A stretch of DNA of 64,000 nt from Pseudomonas putida (GCF_028682395.1 NZ_JANHLC010000003.1:62001-126000); one strand, 5' to 3'; shown: positions 36,478 through 45,602, numbered from the stretch's first letter. Translations and numbers: made by a program. The notes: generated from the sequence alone by a model not told the origin.

Positions 36478-36718
36478 CAGGCGGTCCCCTATTAGCGATA
36501 CCTGCGCCGAATCGTCTGCCGGCGCTTTGGGGCCAGCATATGCCTGAGGCTCAAGGGAGCCGGGTGCAAAAACGACAGGGGAATTGCCGAAAGCGTCAAT
36601 CCACGCCAAACCGCCCACAGCGGCGGATCACGTGGCCTGGGGCGCCTCTGTTCTTTAACCGACGCTTGAGCCAGAATCGACGTCCATCGCTCTACTCTCT
36701 AAGGATCAGGACGCCGCA

Positions 36719-37120
36719 ATGAAATCGACTCTCCTGGCGCTGGCGCTTGTCAGCAGCGCCCTGCACGCCGCCGAAAACCCCGACAGCTCGCCCTGCGATG
36801 CCGTGGAAAACGACCAGCAGACCCTGGAGTGCTCGATCTACAGCAAAAACACCGCCGACCAGTTGCTGGCAGACAACTTTCAGGCCCTGCTGGAGCGGAT
36901 CAAGGATCAGTACGCCGACAACCCGGCGCAACTCAAGGACCTCGACAGCCAGGTGCGCAATGCCCAGCAGCTATGGCTGAAGCTGCGTGAGGCCGACTGC
37001 GCTATCGAAGCCTTCCCGGCCAAGCCCGGCAGCAAGGCCTTCAGCATCAGCCAGAATGACTGCATGGCACGCACCAGCGACGAGCGCTCGGAGTTCCTGG
37101 AATCCATCGCCCAGGAGTAG
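36719..37120 (+). CDS. Exported LprI/DUF1311-like small protein
   Basis: A 133-residue secreted protein. A signal peptide (MKSTLLALALVSSALHA, cleavage near AAENP) is followed by a helical DUF1311-like domain with paired cysteines (SPCDAV, LECS, ADCAIE, NDCMARTS). Members include the mycobacterial lysozyme inhibitor LprI and many uncharacterised periplasmic proteins. AAGGATCAGG lies before the ATG. It diverges from the dgc operon. Inhibition of lysozyme is only a possibility. Confidence 0.75.
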   Translation: MKSTLLALALVSSALHAAENPDSSPCDAVENDQQTLECSIYSKNTADQLLADNFQALLERIKDQYADNPAQLKDLDSQVRNAQQLWLKLREADCAIEAFPAKPGSKAFSISQNDCMARTSDERSEFLESIAQE

Positions 37121-37193
37121 CCCGGCCTCTCCCTTGTAGGAACACGCTCTACAGCCCCCTCGCCGCTTCTCTCACTTCCCCCAAAGGATTCGC

Positions 37194-37607
37194 ATGACAC
37201 TCTGCGGTATTGAAATCAAAGGCAGCGAAGCGATCTTCGCCCTGGTCTCCCAGCAGGCTGGCGGCTTCCAGCACCAGGCCAGCGCCATCAAGAAAATCGC
37301 CCTGGAAGACGACGACCAGGCCGCCAACGTCAAAGCCTTTGCGCACGAGATCCAGGCGTTTATCCAGGCCAACGGCATCACCCGTATCGCCATCAAGAAG
37401 CGCAGCAAAAAAGGCGAGTTCGCCGGTGGCCCGACCACCTTCAAGATCGAAGGCATCCTGCAGTTGCTGGCATCGTGCGACGTGCAGTTGCTGTCGCCGC
37501 AGACCATCAATGCCCAGTACAAGAAGCACGCCTTCGAACTGCCAACGAGCCTGAATAAATACCAGCACGAAGCCTACAAGACCGCCTGCGCGGCGCTGAC
37601 CCGCTAA
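37194..37607 (+). CDS. DUF3010-family protein
   Basis: A 137-residue cytoplasmic protein matching DUF3010. It begins MTLCGIEIKGSEAIFALV, resembling the first strand of an RNase-H-like or actin-like fold, and contains IAIKKRSKKGEFAGGPTT. No catalytic motif can be assigned. It is 73 bp after the LprI-like gene and reads in the same direction. The function is unknown. Confidence 0.8.
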   Translation: MTLCGIEIKGSEAIFALVSQQAGGFQHQASAIKKIALEDDDQAANVKAFAHEIQAFIQANGITRIAIKKRSKKGEFAGGPTTFKIEGILQLLASCDVQLLSPQTINAQYKKHAFELPTSLNKYQHEAYKTACAALTR

Positions 37608-37758
37608 AGCTGAGCGCAGCGGCTGCCCAGCGGCAGCGGTTTAGCCGAAAACGACCTGTTCATAGGCATGCCGGACATTCACGCTGGCGCCTCTTGCGGG
37701 GCCCCCCAGGGGCCAGCAGAATCGAGACACGATCACGCCCGGAACAAGGAAAAACGCC

Positions 37759-38019
37759 ATGATGCACGCGGATTTGATTGACCAGGAAGACCTGCTCGGC
37801 CAGCTCAGGGCCCTGGGATTCGAAGTACCGGCCGGCGCCACGGCCGAGCAGGCCTGTGAATGCGCGGTACGCGGCCTGAGCGAAGCGCGAGCCAAGGCGC
37901 TCAAGGGCTTGGTCGAACAACTGCTGACAGGCAATGCAACCATCCTCCCGGCGGTACGCCAGGCCCTCGATCAGCAACTGCTGCCCGCCCTCGCCCAATA
38001 CCAGCAGAACCGCCGCTAG
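37759..38019 (+). CDS. Small hypothetical protein beside gbdR
   Basis: An 86-residue, soluble, probably all-helical protein (MMHADLIDQEDLLGQLRALG; SEARAKALKGLVEQLL). It has AAGGAAAAACGCC as a ribosome site and no membrane segment or signal peptide. I do not recognise the family. It converges on gbdR with a perfect stem-loop between them. Confidence 0.65.
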   Translation: MMHADLIDQEDLLGQLRALGFEVPAGATAEQACECAVRGLSEARAKALKGLVEQLLTGNATILPAVRQALDQQLLPALAQYQQNRR

Positions 38020-38027
38020 CCGTACCC

Positions 38028-38051
38028 TGCAGGAGCCTGTTGGCTCCTGCA
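38028..38051. terminator. Stem-loop between the 86-residue gene and gbdR
   Basis: TGCAGGAGCC and GGCTCCTGCA are perfect 10-bp arms around TGTT, in the 46-bp gap between convergent genes. It resembles a REP-like bidirectional terminator. There is no long U-tract. Confidence 0.5.
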
Positions 38052-38065
38052 CATGGCCCCGGGAA

Positions 38066-39169
38066 TTAGAGCCTTACGCTGGCAAACGTCGATTCGTTGC
38101 GCGCCTGGCTCAGGGCCGATAAAGGACCGGCCAGCGGCGCCAGCACCATCGACTGGGGAATCGGCAGCATCGCGACCTGCTGGGTGGTATTGGATCCTAC
38201 GCGCTCGTCCCTCGGCGGGATGCCAAAGTATTCGCGGTAGCACTTGGAGAAGTGCGGCGTGGAGACAAAACCGCACACCGAAGCCACTTCAATAATCGAC
38301 ATCGGCGTCTGCTTGAGCAGTTGCCGAGCGCGGATCAAACGCAATTTGAGGTAGTAACGCGACGGCGAGCAATGCAGGTACTTCTGGAACAACCGCTCCA
38401 ACTGACGCCGCGAGACCGCGACATAGACCGCCAGCTCATCGAGGTCGATCGGCTCTTCCAGGTTGGCTTCCATCAGCGCGACGATTTCCTGCAGCTTCGG
38501 CTGGTTGGTACCGAGCATATGCTTGAGCGGTACACGCTGGTGATCCTGTTCGTTGCGAATGCGCTCGTAGACAAACATTTCGGAGATCGCCGCCGACAGC
38601 TCACGGCCGTGATCGCGGCTGATCAGGTGCAACATCATGTCCAGCGGTGCGGTGCCGCCGGAACTGGTGAAGCGATTGCGGTCGAGGGTGAACAGGCGGG
38701 TGCTCATGGCCACCCGGGGAAAGGCTTCCTGCATCGCCGCCAGGCATTCCCAGTGCACGCTGCAATCGAAGCCGTCGAGCAACCCGGCGCAGGCCAGGGC
38801 CCAACTGCCGGTACAGACCGCTCCGAGACGGCGCGACTGGCGGGCCTGGCTTTGCAGCCACGACACATGTTCACGGCTGACGGTGCGCTGGATACCGATG
38901 CCGCCGCAGACAATCACGGTGTCCAGGGCCGGCGCCTTGTGCATGGAGGCGTCGGGCGTAATCTGCAGGCCATCGCTGGCCCAGACCTGGCTGCCATCGG
39001 CACTGAGCGTGGTCCAGCGATACAGCTCGCGACCGGACAGCTGGTTGGCCATGCGCAGGGGTTCTACAGCGGACGCCAGGGAAATCAGCGTGAAATTGTC
39101 CAGCAGCAGAAAGCCGATGGATTGAGGCGCACGGTTCTGGGGTTGAGCCCCGGAGTTGAACGACGTCAT
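38066..39169 (-). CDS. gbdR: AraC-family activator of betaine catabolism
   Basis: A 367-residue regulator with an N-terminal class-I glutamine-amidotransferase-like domain (about 20-190; IGFLLLDNFTLISLASAVEP, VICGGIGIQRTVS, LGAVCTGSWALACAGLL) and a C-terminal AraC/XylS double helix-turn-helix (about 230-330; YVAVSRRQLERLFQKYL). In P. aeruginosa GbdR activates gbcAB, dgc, sox, cbcXWV and sdaB in response to betaine or dimethylglycine. Its place beside sdaB and its sequence support the name. A sigma-54-type element and a palindrome lie upstream. Confidence 0.95.
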   Translation of the reverse strand: MTSFNSGAQPQNRAPQSIGFLLLDNFTLISLASAVEPLRMANQLSGRELYRWTTLSADGSQVWASDGLQITPDASMHKAPALDTVIVCGGIGIQRTVSREHVSWLQSQARQSRRLGAVCTGSWALACAGLLDGFDCSVHWECLAAMQEAFPRVAMSTRLFTLDRNRFTSSGGTAPLDMMLHLISRDHGRELSAAISEMFVYERIRNEQDHQRVPLKHMLGTNQPKLQEIVALMEANLEEPIDLDELAVYVAVSRRQLERLFQKYLHCSPSRYYLKLRLIRARQLLKQTPMSIIEVASVCGFVSTPHFSKCYREYFGIPPRDERVGSNTTQQVAMLPIPQSMVLAPLAGPLSALSQARNESTFASVRL

Positions 39170-39265
39170 CGCGGTATCTCCTCACACAAAGCAATGGTTG
39201 GCCCCAGGCGCAGGCTCTTGTTATTGCCCTCAGTCTTTTGCAGGAAAGGGGCTTTGATATGACAG

Positions 39266-39282
39266 AGCAAATGCCATGCCTA
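39266..39282 (-). promoter_or_regulatory. Putative sigma-54 promoter of gbdR
   Basis: On the minus strand TAGGCATGGCATTTGCT has GG and GC separated by exactly 10 bases and a TTGCT end, close to the consensus TGGCACG-N4-TTGCW. Transcription would start near 39255, giving an untranslated leader of about 85 bases. Sigma-54 and NtrC or CbrB control of choline catabolism is known in P. aeruginosa. Confidence 0.55.
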
Positions 39283-39285
39283 AAG

Positions 39286-39301
39286 TTGAATGGGCATTCA
39301 A
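39286..39301. promoter_or_regulatory. Palindrome next to the gbdR sigma-54 element
   Basis: TTGAATG and CATTCAA, perfect 7-bp arms around GG, lie directly upstream of the sigma-54-type element. It may be an operator. The position is too close for a typical enhancer site, so a repressor is more likely. Confidence 0.45.
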
Positions 39302-39566
39302 TAACTCCTGAAAACGACGTCGCGATGCGTCTATATAGCCCGCGTGGGGAGTAGGGATTAAAGCGGCCGGGGCGTAGCGGCGGCGCTGCCCCTGAGCAGT
39401 TCGGTAGCACTTGTGTGCCACCGGTGCCAGGGCCCGGGGAGGAGTGTCACCCCTGGCACGGTAGCGCCCTATAAGGTGGCGTTTGTCCTGCGGGCGACTC
39501 GTTAGCGGGCATGCACAGTGGCCCTGGGGGAGCAGTGGCCGGGGTGGGCGTTCGCGGGTGAGCGGC

Positions 39567-40943
39567 TCAGCATTCCACCGCGCTGACCGCCAGCCCGCCG
39601 CGCGAGGTTTCCTTGTACTTGTCGTGCATATCGGCGCCGGTATCGCGCATGGTGCGGATCACCCGGTCGAGGGAAATAAAGTGCTGGCCGTCGCCGCGCA
39701 GGGCCATCTGCGCCGCATTGATCGCCTTGACCGCCGCAATCGCGTTGCGCTCGATACACGGCACCTGGACCAGACCGCCCACCGGGTCGCAGGTCAGGCC
39801 CAGGTTATGTTCCAGACCGATTTCCGCGGCGTTGCACAGCTGGGCCGGCGTCGCACCCAGAATCTGCGCCAGCCCGGCAGCCGCCATGGCACACGCCGAG
39901 CCGACTTCCCCCTGGCAGCCCACTTCGGCACCGGAGATCGAGGCGTTCTTCTTGCACAGAATGCCCACCGCCGCGGCACCCAGTAAGTAGTCGACGACGT
40001 TGGCGTCAGTCACCGCTTCGCTGAACTTCATAAAGTAGTGCAACACCGCCGGAATAATTCCCGCCGCGCCGTTGGTCGGGGCCGTGACCATGCGCCCGCC
40101 CGCGGCGTTTTCCTCGTTGACCGCCAAGGCAAACAGATTGACCCACTCCATCGCGCTCAAGGTCGAGCCAATCACATTGGGCTTGTTCAACTCCTGCAGG
40201 CTGCGGTGCAAACGGGCCGCGCGCCGCCGTACATTCAACCCGCCCGGCAGGATGCCTTCGTGCTTGAGCCCCTGCTCGACGCAATCTTGCATGGCACGCC
40301 AGAGTTTCATCAGCCCGGCGCGTATCTCTTCCTCCGAACGCCACGTCAGCTCGTTGGCCAGCATCAATTGCGCGACATTCAAGTCATGTCGCCGGCATAG
40401 CTCCAGCAGCTCCACGGCACTGGAGAAATCGTAGGGCAACACCGTGGTATCCCGATCAGCCACCCCGGCTGCGGCCTGGCTCGCATCGACCACAAAACCG
40501 CCGCCCACCGAATAGTAGGTATCGCGGTGCAGTTCGCCCGCCTCGCCTTCTGCAACCAGAGTCATGGCATTGGGATGGAACGGCAGGTTTTCATCGATCA
40601 GGCGCATGTCTCGCGCCCAGACAAACGCCACCGGCCAACTTGCGTCGAGCAACAAGCGATCGTTCTCGCGTAGCTGGGCGATGCGCGGACCGATCTGGGC
40701 CGGATCAATTGCGTCCGGCCATTCACCCATCAGCCCCATGATCACGGCGTTGTCGCTGCCATGGCCGACTCCCGTTGCACTGAGCGAGCCATAGAGCTGG
40801 ACTTCGATCCGCCGCACCTGCGCCAGCTCGCCGCGCTCGCGCAGTGCCTGGACAAACAGCGCCGCGGCGCGCATCGGCCCGACCGTGTGCGAACTGGACG
40901 GGCCGATACCGATCTTGAACAGATCGAACACGCTGATAGCCAT
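39567..40943 (-). CDS. sdaB: L-serine dehydratase
   Basis: A 458-residue single-chain, iron-sulfur L-serine ammonia-lyase that gives pyruvate and ammonia. The N-terminal SDH-beta-like part ([20 protein letters not shown]) and the C-terminal alpha part with the Fe-S cysteines ([34 protein letters not shown]) are intact. It is the last step that feeds betaine-derived serine into central metabolism. Its place between gbdR and cbcXWV matches P. aeruginosa. Confidence 0.95.
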   Translation of the reverse strand: MAISVFDLFKIGIGPSSSHTVGPMRAAALFVQALRERGELAQVRRIEVQLYGSLSATGVGHGSDNAVIMGLMGEWPDAIDPAQIGPRIAQLRENDRLLLDASWPVAFVWARDMRLIDENLPFHPNAMTLVAEGEAGELHRDTYYSVGGGFVVDASQAAAGVADRDTTVLPYDFSSAVELLELCRRHDLNVAQLMLANELTWRSEEEIRAGLMKLWRAMQDCVEQGLKHEGILPGGLNVRRRAARLHRSLQELNKPNVIGSTLSAMEWVNLFALAVNEENAAGGRMVTAPTNGAAGIIPAVLHYFMKFSEAVTDANVVDYLLGAAAVGILCKKNASISGAEVGCQGEVGSACAMAAAGLAQILGATPAQLCNAAEIGLEHNLGLTCDPVGGLVQVPCIERNAIAAVKAINAAQMALRGDGQHFISLDRVIRTMRDTGADMHDKYKETSRGGLAVSAVEC

Positions 40944-41364
40944 GACCGCGAGCCTCCTCGATAGACGGGGTGCAGACGCCGCAGAGCACCGGATGGCGCA
41001 GCTGCTACGCTGAACAGTGGTCGCATCATCGGGCCTTTATCGAGTCTCGCGCCGTCTCACACCGACGCACTCATGCCCACTAACGTCGCGGCCTGGCCAA
41101 GGTGGTTTCTGCGACGTTTTCCTGCGGTTCAGATCGCCGAAAGTGCCCGTACAGACCGGTAAAAACCTGGATACGACCTTACCGACACTGGATACGACCC
41201 CATCTGTACTGGTTACGACGCACCCTGTAGGCGTTTGATTTTCACTGTTACATGATCGGTCTCGACTCGATTGCAAGGCACGGTGGCAGAGCCGTTTCCC
41301 CACGCCGCCCAACCACAACTTATAAGTGCGGTGCACGCCGCCGAACACACCAGGAGTCCACCCC
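40944..41364. promoter_or_regulatory. Divergent sdaB-cbcX control region
   Basis: A 421-bp gene-free stretch between divergent sdaB and cbcX, both expected GbdR targets. The main feature is the 21-bp-step direct repeat array at 41168-41219, followed 15 bp later by a -35-like TTGATT at 41235. I found no other clear structure. Confidence 0.6.
41168..41219 (+). promoter_or_regulatory. Three direct repeats at 21-bp steps upstream of cbcX
   Basis: TGGATACGAC at 41168-41177 and 41189-41198, and TGGTTACGAC at 41210-41219, begin exactly 21 bp apart. Two helical turns is the spacing of AraC-family half-sites such as those of AraC itself. GbdR, encoded 2 kb away, is the leading candidate. The array ends 15 bp before TTGATT, a possible -35. 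Confidence 0.65.
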
Positions 41365-42312
41365 ATGAAAGGTTCCCCATCGTTGTTGTTGGCCGCCATG
41401 TTGAGTCTGCCGGCACTGGCCCAGGCGGCAGAGCCAGCCCAATGCAGCACCGTGAACTTCTCCGATGTCGGCTGGACCGACATCACCGTGACCACCGCCA
41501 CCACCAGCTACGTGCTTGACGCCCTCGGCTACAAGACCAAGACCACCATGATTTCCGTGCCCGTGACCTACAAGTCCCTGGCCGACGGCAAGAACATGGA
41601 CGTGTTCCTGGGCAACTGGATGCCGACCATGGAAAACGACATCAAGCCGTATCGCGACGCGGGCACCGTGGAAACCGTGCGCGCCAACCTGGAGAACGCC
41701 AAGTACACCCTGGCCGTTCCCGAGGCGCTGTATGACAAGGGGCTGAAAGACTTCGCCGATATCGTGAAATTCAAGAAGGAGCTCGACGGCAAGATCTACG
41801 GCATCGAGCCGGGCAACGACGGCAACCGCATGATCCAGACCATGATCGACAAGAACGCCTTCGGCCTGAAGGACGCCGGCTTCAAGGTCGTCGAATCCAG
41901 CGAAGCCGGCATGCTGTCCCAGGTCGAGCGTGCCTCTCGGCGCCATACCGACGTGGTGTTCCTCGGCTGGGAACCACACCCGATGAACACCCGGTTCAAG
42001 ATGAAATACCTGACCGGTGGCGATGACTTCTTCGGCCCCAACTACGGCCAGGCGACCATCTACACCAACACCCGCAAAGGCTATAGCGAGGAATGCAGCA
42101 ACGTCGGCCAGTTGCTCAAGAACCTGTCCTTCACCCTGAACATGGAAAGCACGCTGATGGGCAATGTGTTGGACGACAAGATCAAGCCCGAGGCCGCCGC
42201 CAAGGCCTGGCTGCAAAAGAACCCGCAAGTGCTCGATACCTGGCTGGCCGGCGTGACCACCTTCGACGGCAAACCTGGCCTGGAGGCCGTGAAAGCCAAG
42301 CTCGCGCAGTAA
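41365..42312 (+). CDS. cbcX: Choline ABC transporter, periplasmic binding protein
   Basis: A 315-residue solute-binding protein of the OpuAC/ProX family. The signal peptide MKGSPSLLLAAMLSLPALAQA is followed by the mature domain (VNFSDVGWTDITVTTATTSY; MDVFLGNWMPTMENDI; VFLGWEPHPMN). It delivers choline, and perhaps betaine or carnitine, to CbcWV. CAGGAGTCCACCCC precedes the ATG at 41365, and an earlier in-frame start at 41326 lacks support. A stem-loop follows the gene, as is common after binding-protein genes. Confidence 0.94.
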   Translation: MKGSPSLLLAAMLSLPALAQAAEPAQCSTVNFSDVGWTDITVTTATTSYVLDALGYKTKTTMISVPVTYKSLADGKNMDVFLGNWMPTMENDIKPYRDAGTVETVRANLENAKYTLAVPEALYDKGLKDFADIVKFKKELDGKIYGIEPGNDGNRMIQTMIDKNAFGLKDAGFKVVESSEAGMLSQVERASRRHTDVVFLGWEPHPMNTRFKMKYLTGGDDFFGPNYGQATIYTNTRKGYSEECSNVGQLLKNLSFTLNMESTLMGNVLDDKIKPEAAAKAWLQKNPQVLDTWLAGVTTFDGKPGLEAVKAKLAQ

Positions 42313-42320
42313 TCGCCGGC

Positions 42321-42344
42321 GCCAGGCGGGCCCGCTCGCCTGGC
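42321..42344 (+). other. Stem-loop between cbcX and cbcW
   Basis: GCCAGGCG and CGCCTGGC form a perfect 8-bp stem around an 8-base loop, 8 bp after the cbcX stop. Such elements often protect the mRNA of the abundant binding protein and lower expression of the permease. Confidence 0.6.
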
Positions 42345-42381
42345 ACGGTACTTATTCCCTCGCATGTGGACGTTCAATACC

Positions 42382-43227
42382 ATGCTGACTGATCACAAAA
42401 TCCCCCTAGGCCAGTACATCGCGGCCTTCGTCGAATGGCTGACGCAACATGGCGCCAACACCTTCGACGCGATCGCGAGCACACTGGAAACGATGATCCA
42501 CGGCGTGACGTTTGCGCTCACCTGGTTCAACCCGCTGGCACTGATCGGCCTGATCGCGCTGATCGCGCACCTGATCCAGCGCAAGTGGGGCCTGACCGCC
42601 TTTGTTATCGCCTCCTTCCTGCTGATCCTCAACCTGGGGTACTGGCAGGAAACCATGGAGACCCTCGCCCAGGTGCTGTTCGCCACACTGGTCTGCGTGG
42701 TCATCGGCGTGCCGCTGGGGATCGTCGCCGCGCACCGGCCGATGTTCTACACCATGATGCGCCCGGTCCTCGACCTGATGCAGACCGTGCCGACCTTCGT
42801 CTACCTGATTCCCACCCTGACCCTGTTCGGCCTGGGCGTGGTTCCCGGGCTGATTTCCACGGTAGTGTTCGCCATTGCGGCGCCCATCCGGCTGACCTAC
42901 CTGGGCATCCAGGACGTGCCCCAGGAACTGCTCGACGCCGGCAAGGCCTTTGGCTGCTCGCGCCGCCAACTGCTCTCGCGCATCGAATTGCCCCACGCCA
43001 TGCCGAGCATCGCCGCGGGGATTACCCAGTGCATCATGCTCTCGCTGTCCATGGTGGTGATCGCCGCCCTGGTGGGCGCCGACGGCCTGGGCAAACCCGT
43101 GGTCAACGCACTGAATACCGCTGATATCGCCTTGGGCTTCGAAGCCGGTCTGGCGATCGTACTGCTGGCCATCATGCTCGACCGTATCTGCAAACAACCC
43201 GATGTCCAGGTAAGGGGTGACGCATGA
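42382..43227 (+). CDS. cbcW: Choline ABC transporter, permease
   Basis: A 281-residue inner-membrane permease of the ProW type with about six hydrophobic segments (ALTWFNPLALIGLIALIAHL; VLFATLVCVVIGVPLGIVAA; VVPGLISTVVFAIAAPIRLT). The EAA-like loop ELLDAGKAFGCSRRQLL contacts the ATPase. The ATG at 42382 (MLTDHKIPLGQYIA) is preferred to 42364 by likeness to other CbcW proteins. It overlaps cbcV by 4 bp. Confidence 0.94.
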   Translation: MLTDHKIPLGQYIAAFVEWLTQHGANTFDAIASTLETMIHGVTFALTWFNPLALIGLIALIAHLIQRKWGLTAFVIASFLLILNLGYWQETMETLAQVLFATLVCVVIGVPLGIVAAHRPMFYTMMRPVLDLMQTVPTFVYLIPTLTLFGLGVVPGLISTVVFAIAAPIRLTYLGIQDVPQELLDAGKAFGCSRRQLLSRIELPHAMPSIAAGITQCIMLSLSMVVIAALVGADGLGKPVVNALNTADIALGFEAGLAIVLLAIMLDRICKQPDVQVRGDA

Positions 43228-44402
43228 GCATAATCCGCTTCGACCAGGTAGATGTGATCTTCTCCAAGAACCCGCGCGAGGCCCTGGCGCTCCTGGATAA
43301 AGGCCTCAAGCGTGACGAGATCCTGAAGAAAACCGGCCAGATCGTTGGTGTCGAAAAAGCCAGCCTGGATATCGAGAAAGGCGAAATCTGCGTACTGATG
43401 GGCCTCTCGGGCTCGGGTAAGTCCAGCCTGCTGCGCTGCATCAATGGCCTGAATACCGTGAGCCGCGGCCACTTGTTCGTCGAGCACGAAGGCAAACAGA
43501 TCGATATCGCCAACTGCACCCCGGCCGAACTGAAGATGATGCGCACCCAGCGTATCGCCATGGTGTTCCAGAAGTTCGCCCTGATGCCCTGGCTGACGGT
43601 GCGCGAGAACATCAGCTTCGGCCTCGAAATGCAGGGCCGTCCGGAGAAGGAAAGGCGCAAGCTGGTGGAGGAAAAACTCGAACTGGTGGGTCTGACCCAG
43701 TGGCGCAACAAGAAGCCCGACGAGCTGTCCGGCGGCATGCAGCAACGGGTCGGCCTGGCCCGCGCCCTGGCGATGGACGCCGACATCCTGCTGATGGACG
43801 AACCCTTCTCGGCCCTCGACCCCCTGATCCGCCAGGGCCTGCAAGACGAATTACTGACCCTGCAGAGCAAACTGGCCAAGACCATCGTCTTCGTCAGCCA
43901 CGACCTCGACGAAGCCCTCAAGCTGGGCAGCCGCATCGCGATCATGAAGGACGGCCGGATCATCCAGTACAGCAAGCCCGAGGAAATCGTCCTCAACCCG
44001 GCCGACGAATATGTGCGCACCTTTGTCGCCCACACCAACCCCCTCAACGTACTGTGCGGGCGCAGCCTGATGCGCACCCTGGACAACTGCAAGCGCGTCA
44101 ACGGCTCGGTATGCATCGACCCTGGCGGCGACTCCTGGCTCGACCTGGCCGAAGGCAACACCATCAAGGGTGCCCGGCGTAATGGCGCCAGCCTGGACCT
44201 GCAGAACTGGGTGCCCGGCCAAGCCGTGGAAGGCCTCGACCGCCGGCCGACCCTGGTGGACGCCAATATCGGCATGCGTGACGCGTTGCAGATTCGCTAT
44301 CAGACCGGCAACAAGCTGGTGCTGCACGAGAACCAGACCGTGGTCGGCATCCTGGGCGACAGTGAGCTTTACCACGCGCTGCTGGGCAAGAACCTGGGCT
44401 GA
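43224..44402 (+). CDS. cbcV: Choline ABC transporter, ATP-binding protein
   Basis: A 392-residue ATPase of the ProV/OpuAA type. Walker A is GLSGSGKSSLLR, the signature LSGGMQQRVGLARAL, Walker B ILLMDEPFSALDP, and the H-loop VFVSHDLDEAL. A C-terminal regulatory region of about 110 residues resembles the CBS-pair half seen in osmotic carriers. The start ATG lies in ATGA with the cbcW stop. Last gene of cbcXWV. Confidence 0.95.
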   Translation: MSIIRFDQVDVIFSKNPREALALLDKGLKRDEILKKTGQIVGVEKASLDIEKGEICVLMGLSGSGKSSLLRCINGLNTVSRGHLFVEHEGKQIDIANCTPAELKMMRTQRIAMVFQKFALMPWLTVRENISFGLEMQGRPEKERRKLVEEKLELVGLTQWRNKKPDELSGGMQQRVGLARALAMDADILLMDEPFSALDPLIRQGLQDELLTLQSKLAKTIVFVSHDLDEALKLGSRIAIMKDGRIIQYSKPEEIVLNPADEYVRTFVAHTNPLNVLCGRSLMRTLDNCKRVNGSVCIDPGGDSWLDLAEGNTIKGARRNGASLDLQNWVPGQAVEGLDRRPTLVDANIGMRDALQIRYQTGNKLVLHENQTVVGILGDSELYHALLGKNLG

Positions 44403-44900
44403 CCGAGCCGCTGCGGCTGGCGCCGTGCAATGCAATGACGACACGCCAGCCCCACGCTCGCCGTTCACTCTCGGGCTCACCCGCAACGGCGGCGCCCGGA
44501 CGGGCAAGGAGGGACACAAGGCCAAGGGACACTCGACCAATCGGCGAGTGGGTCGCCCACTGACGGGTGATATAAAGACACCCCGAAAAAGCCTGAAACC
44601 CTCGCCCGCTCGCCGCTTTCCCGGTGCAGCCGGTTCGCAATACGTCCGTACATGCCCAAGCCCCGGGTGCCTGGCTTGTGCGGCGGCTCCGTCGCTAGCG
44701 GTTAATGCCATGTGTTGCGTGGGCTTCGAGTTTTTTCGAAGGTATTTCTTCGCCATTTACGGCCGGAGAAACCCACGAACCGTGACGTTTTATCGCAGAG
44801 CTTATTTTTGTTGATTGAACGTTCAATCAAAACAAAATAGACTGGCCCTCATGCCCGTAGCCGTTGTTCGGCCACCCGCAGGCCCAAGGAGAAGTACCCG
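44403..44900. promoter_or_regulatory. Gap between cbcV and betI with the betI promoter
   Basis: A 498-bp gene-free stretch. The first half holds short inverted repeats (GTGGGTCGCCCAC near 44548) that could end cbcV transcription. The last 100 bp hold the BetI-type operator and a likely promoter. P. aeruginosa has a betT choline transporter beside betI, as I recall, but no such gene is here. Confidence 0.6.
44811..44830. promoter_or_regulatory. Perfect 20-bp palindrome, probable BetI operator
   Basis: TTGATTGAACGTTCAATCAA is fully symmetric and lies 70 bp upstream of betI. Its first six bases resemble a -35 (TTGATT) with an AT-rich AAAATA about 17 bp further on. A TetR-type repressor bound here would block the promoter. 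BetI in E. coli and Pseudomonas binds comparable sites and is released by choline. Confidence 0.85.
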
Positions 44901-45494
44901 ATGCCCAAGGTCGGTATGCAGCCCATACGCCGTCAGCAGTTGATCGAAGCCACGTTGATGGCGGTCGATCAGGTCGGAATGGGGGACGCCAGCATTGCGC
45001 TGATCGCCCGCCTGGCCGGTGTCTCGAACGGCATCATCAGCCACTACTTTCAGGACAAGAACGGCCTGATCGCCGCCACCATGCGCTATCTGATGAATGC
45101 GCTGATCGAGAATGTCGCCGAACGCCGCCAGGCATTGACCGACGAGAGCCCGCGGGCCCATCTGCAGGTGATCATCGAAGGCAACTTCGACGCCAGCCAG
45201 GTCAACGGTCCGGCCATGAAAACCTGGCTGGCCTTCTGGGCCGCCAGCATGCACCAGCCCTCATTGCACCGGTTGCAGCGGATCAACGACCACCGTCTGT
45301 ATTCCAACCTGTGCTGCCAGTTCCGCCGGGTATTGCCCCTGGCCGAAGCGCGCAGCGCAGCACGCGGGCTGGCCGCCCTGATCGATGGTTTGTGGCTGCG
45401 CGGCGCGTTGTCGGGCGATGCGTTCGACACCGAACAGGCACAACGGATTGCCTACGAATACATGGATCTACAATTGGCGAAGCAGGTGAGCTAG
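44901..45494 (+). CDS. betI: Choline-responsive repressor BetI
   Basis: A 197-residue TetR-family regulator. The N-terminal helix-turn-helix ([18 protein letters not shown]) is followed by a BetI-type ligand domain ([27 protein letters not shown]). It represses betIBA, and choline or betaine aldehyde relieves this. AAGGAGAAGTACCCG precedes the ATG. The perfect palindrome upstream points to autoregulation. Confidence 0.95.
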   Translation: MPKVGMQPIRRQQLIEATLMAVDQVGMGDASIALIARLAGVSNGIISHYFQDKNGLIAATMRYLMNALIENVAERRQALTDESPRAHLQVIIEGNFDASQVNGPAMKTWLAFWAASMHQPSLHRLQRINDHRLYSNLCCQFRRVLPLAEARSAARGLAALIDGLWLRGALSGDAFDTEQAQRIAYEYMDLQLAKQVS

Positions 45495-45602
45495 CGCCCT
45501 CAAACGCGCTGTCCCTGAACCGCTGCCGGTTTGAGTTGCCCCAGTATCGAGGCACTCGGCCGGCGGTTAACGCCCACCCTTCTATGCACTTGCGAGGACA
45601 CT

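Larger units (their letters stand above)
39170..39566. promoter_or_regulatory. gbdR upstream region
   Basis: A 397-bp gene-free stretch between gbdR and the end of sdaB. It contains the sigma-54-type element (39266-39282), the palindrome (39286-39301) and, further up, a hairpin with perfect 9-bp arms GTGCCAGGG (39424-39432) and CCCTGGCAC (39451-39459). The hairpin may end the sdaB transcript, though it has no U-tract. Confidence 0.55.
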
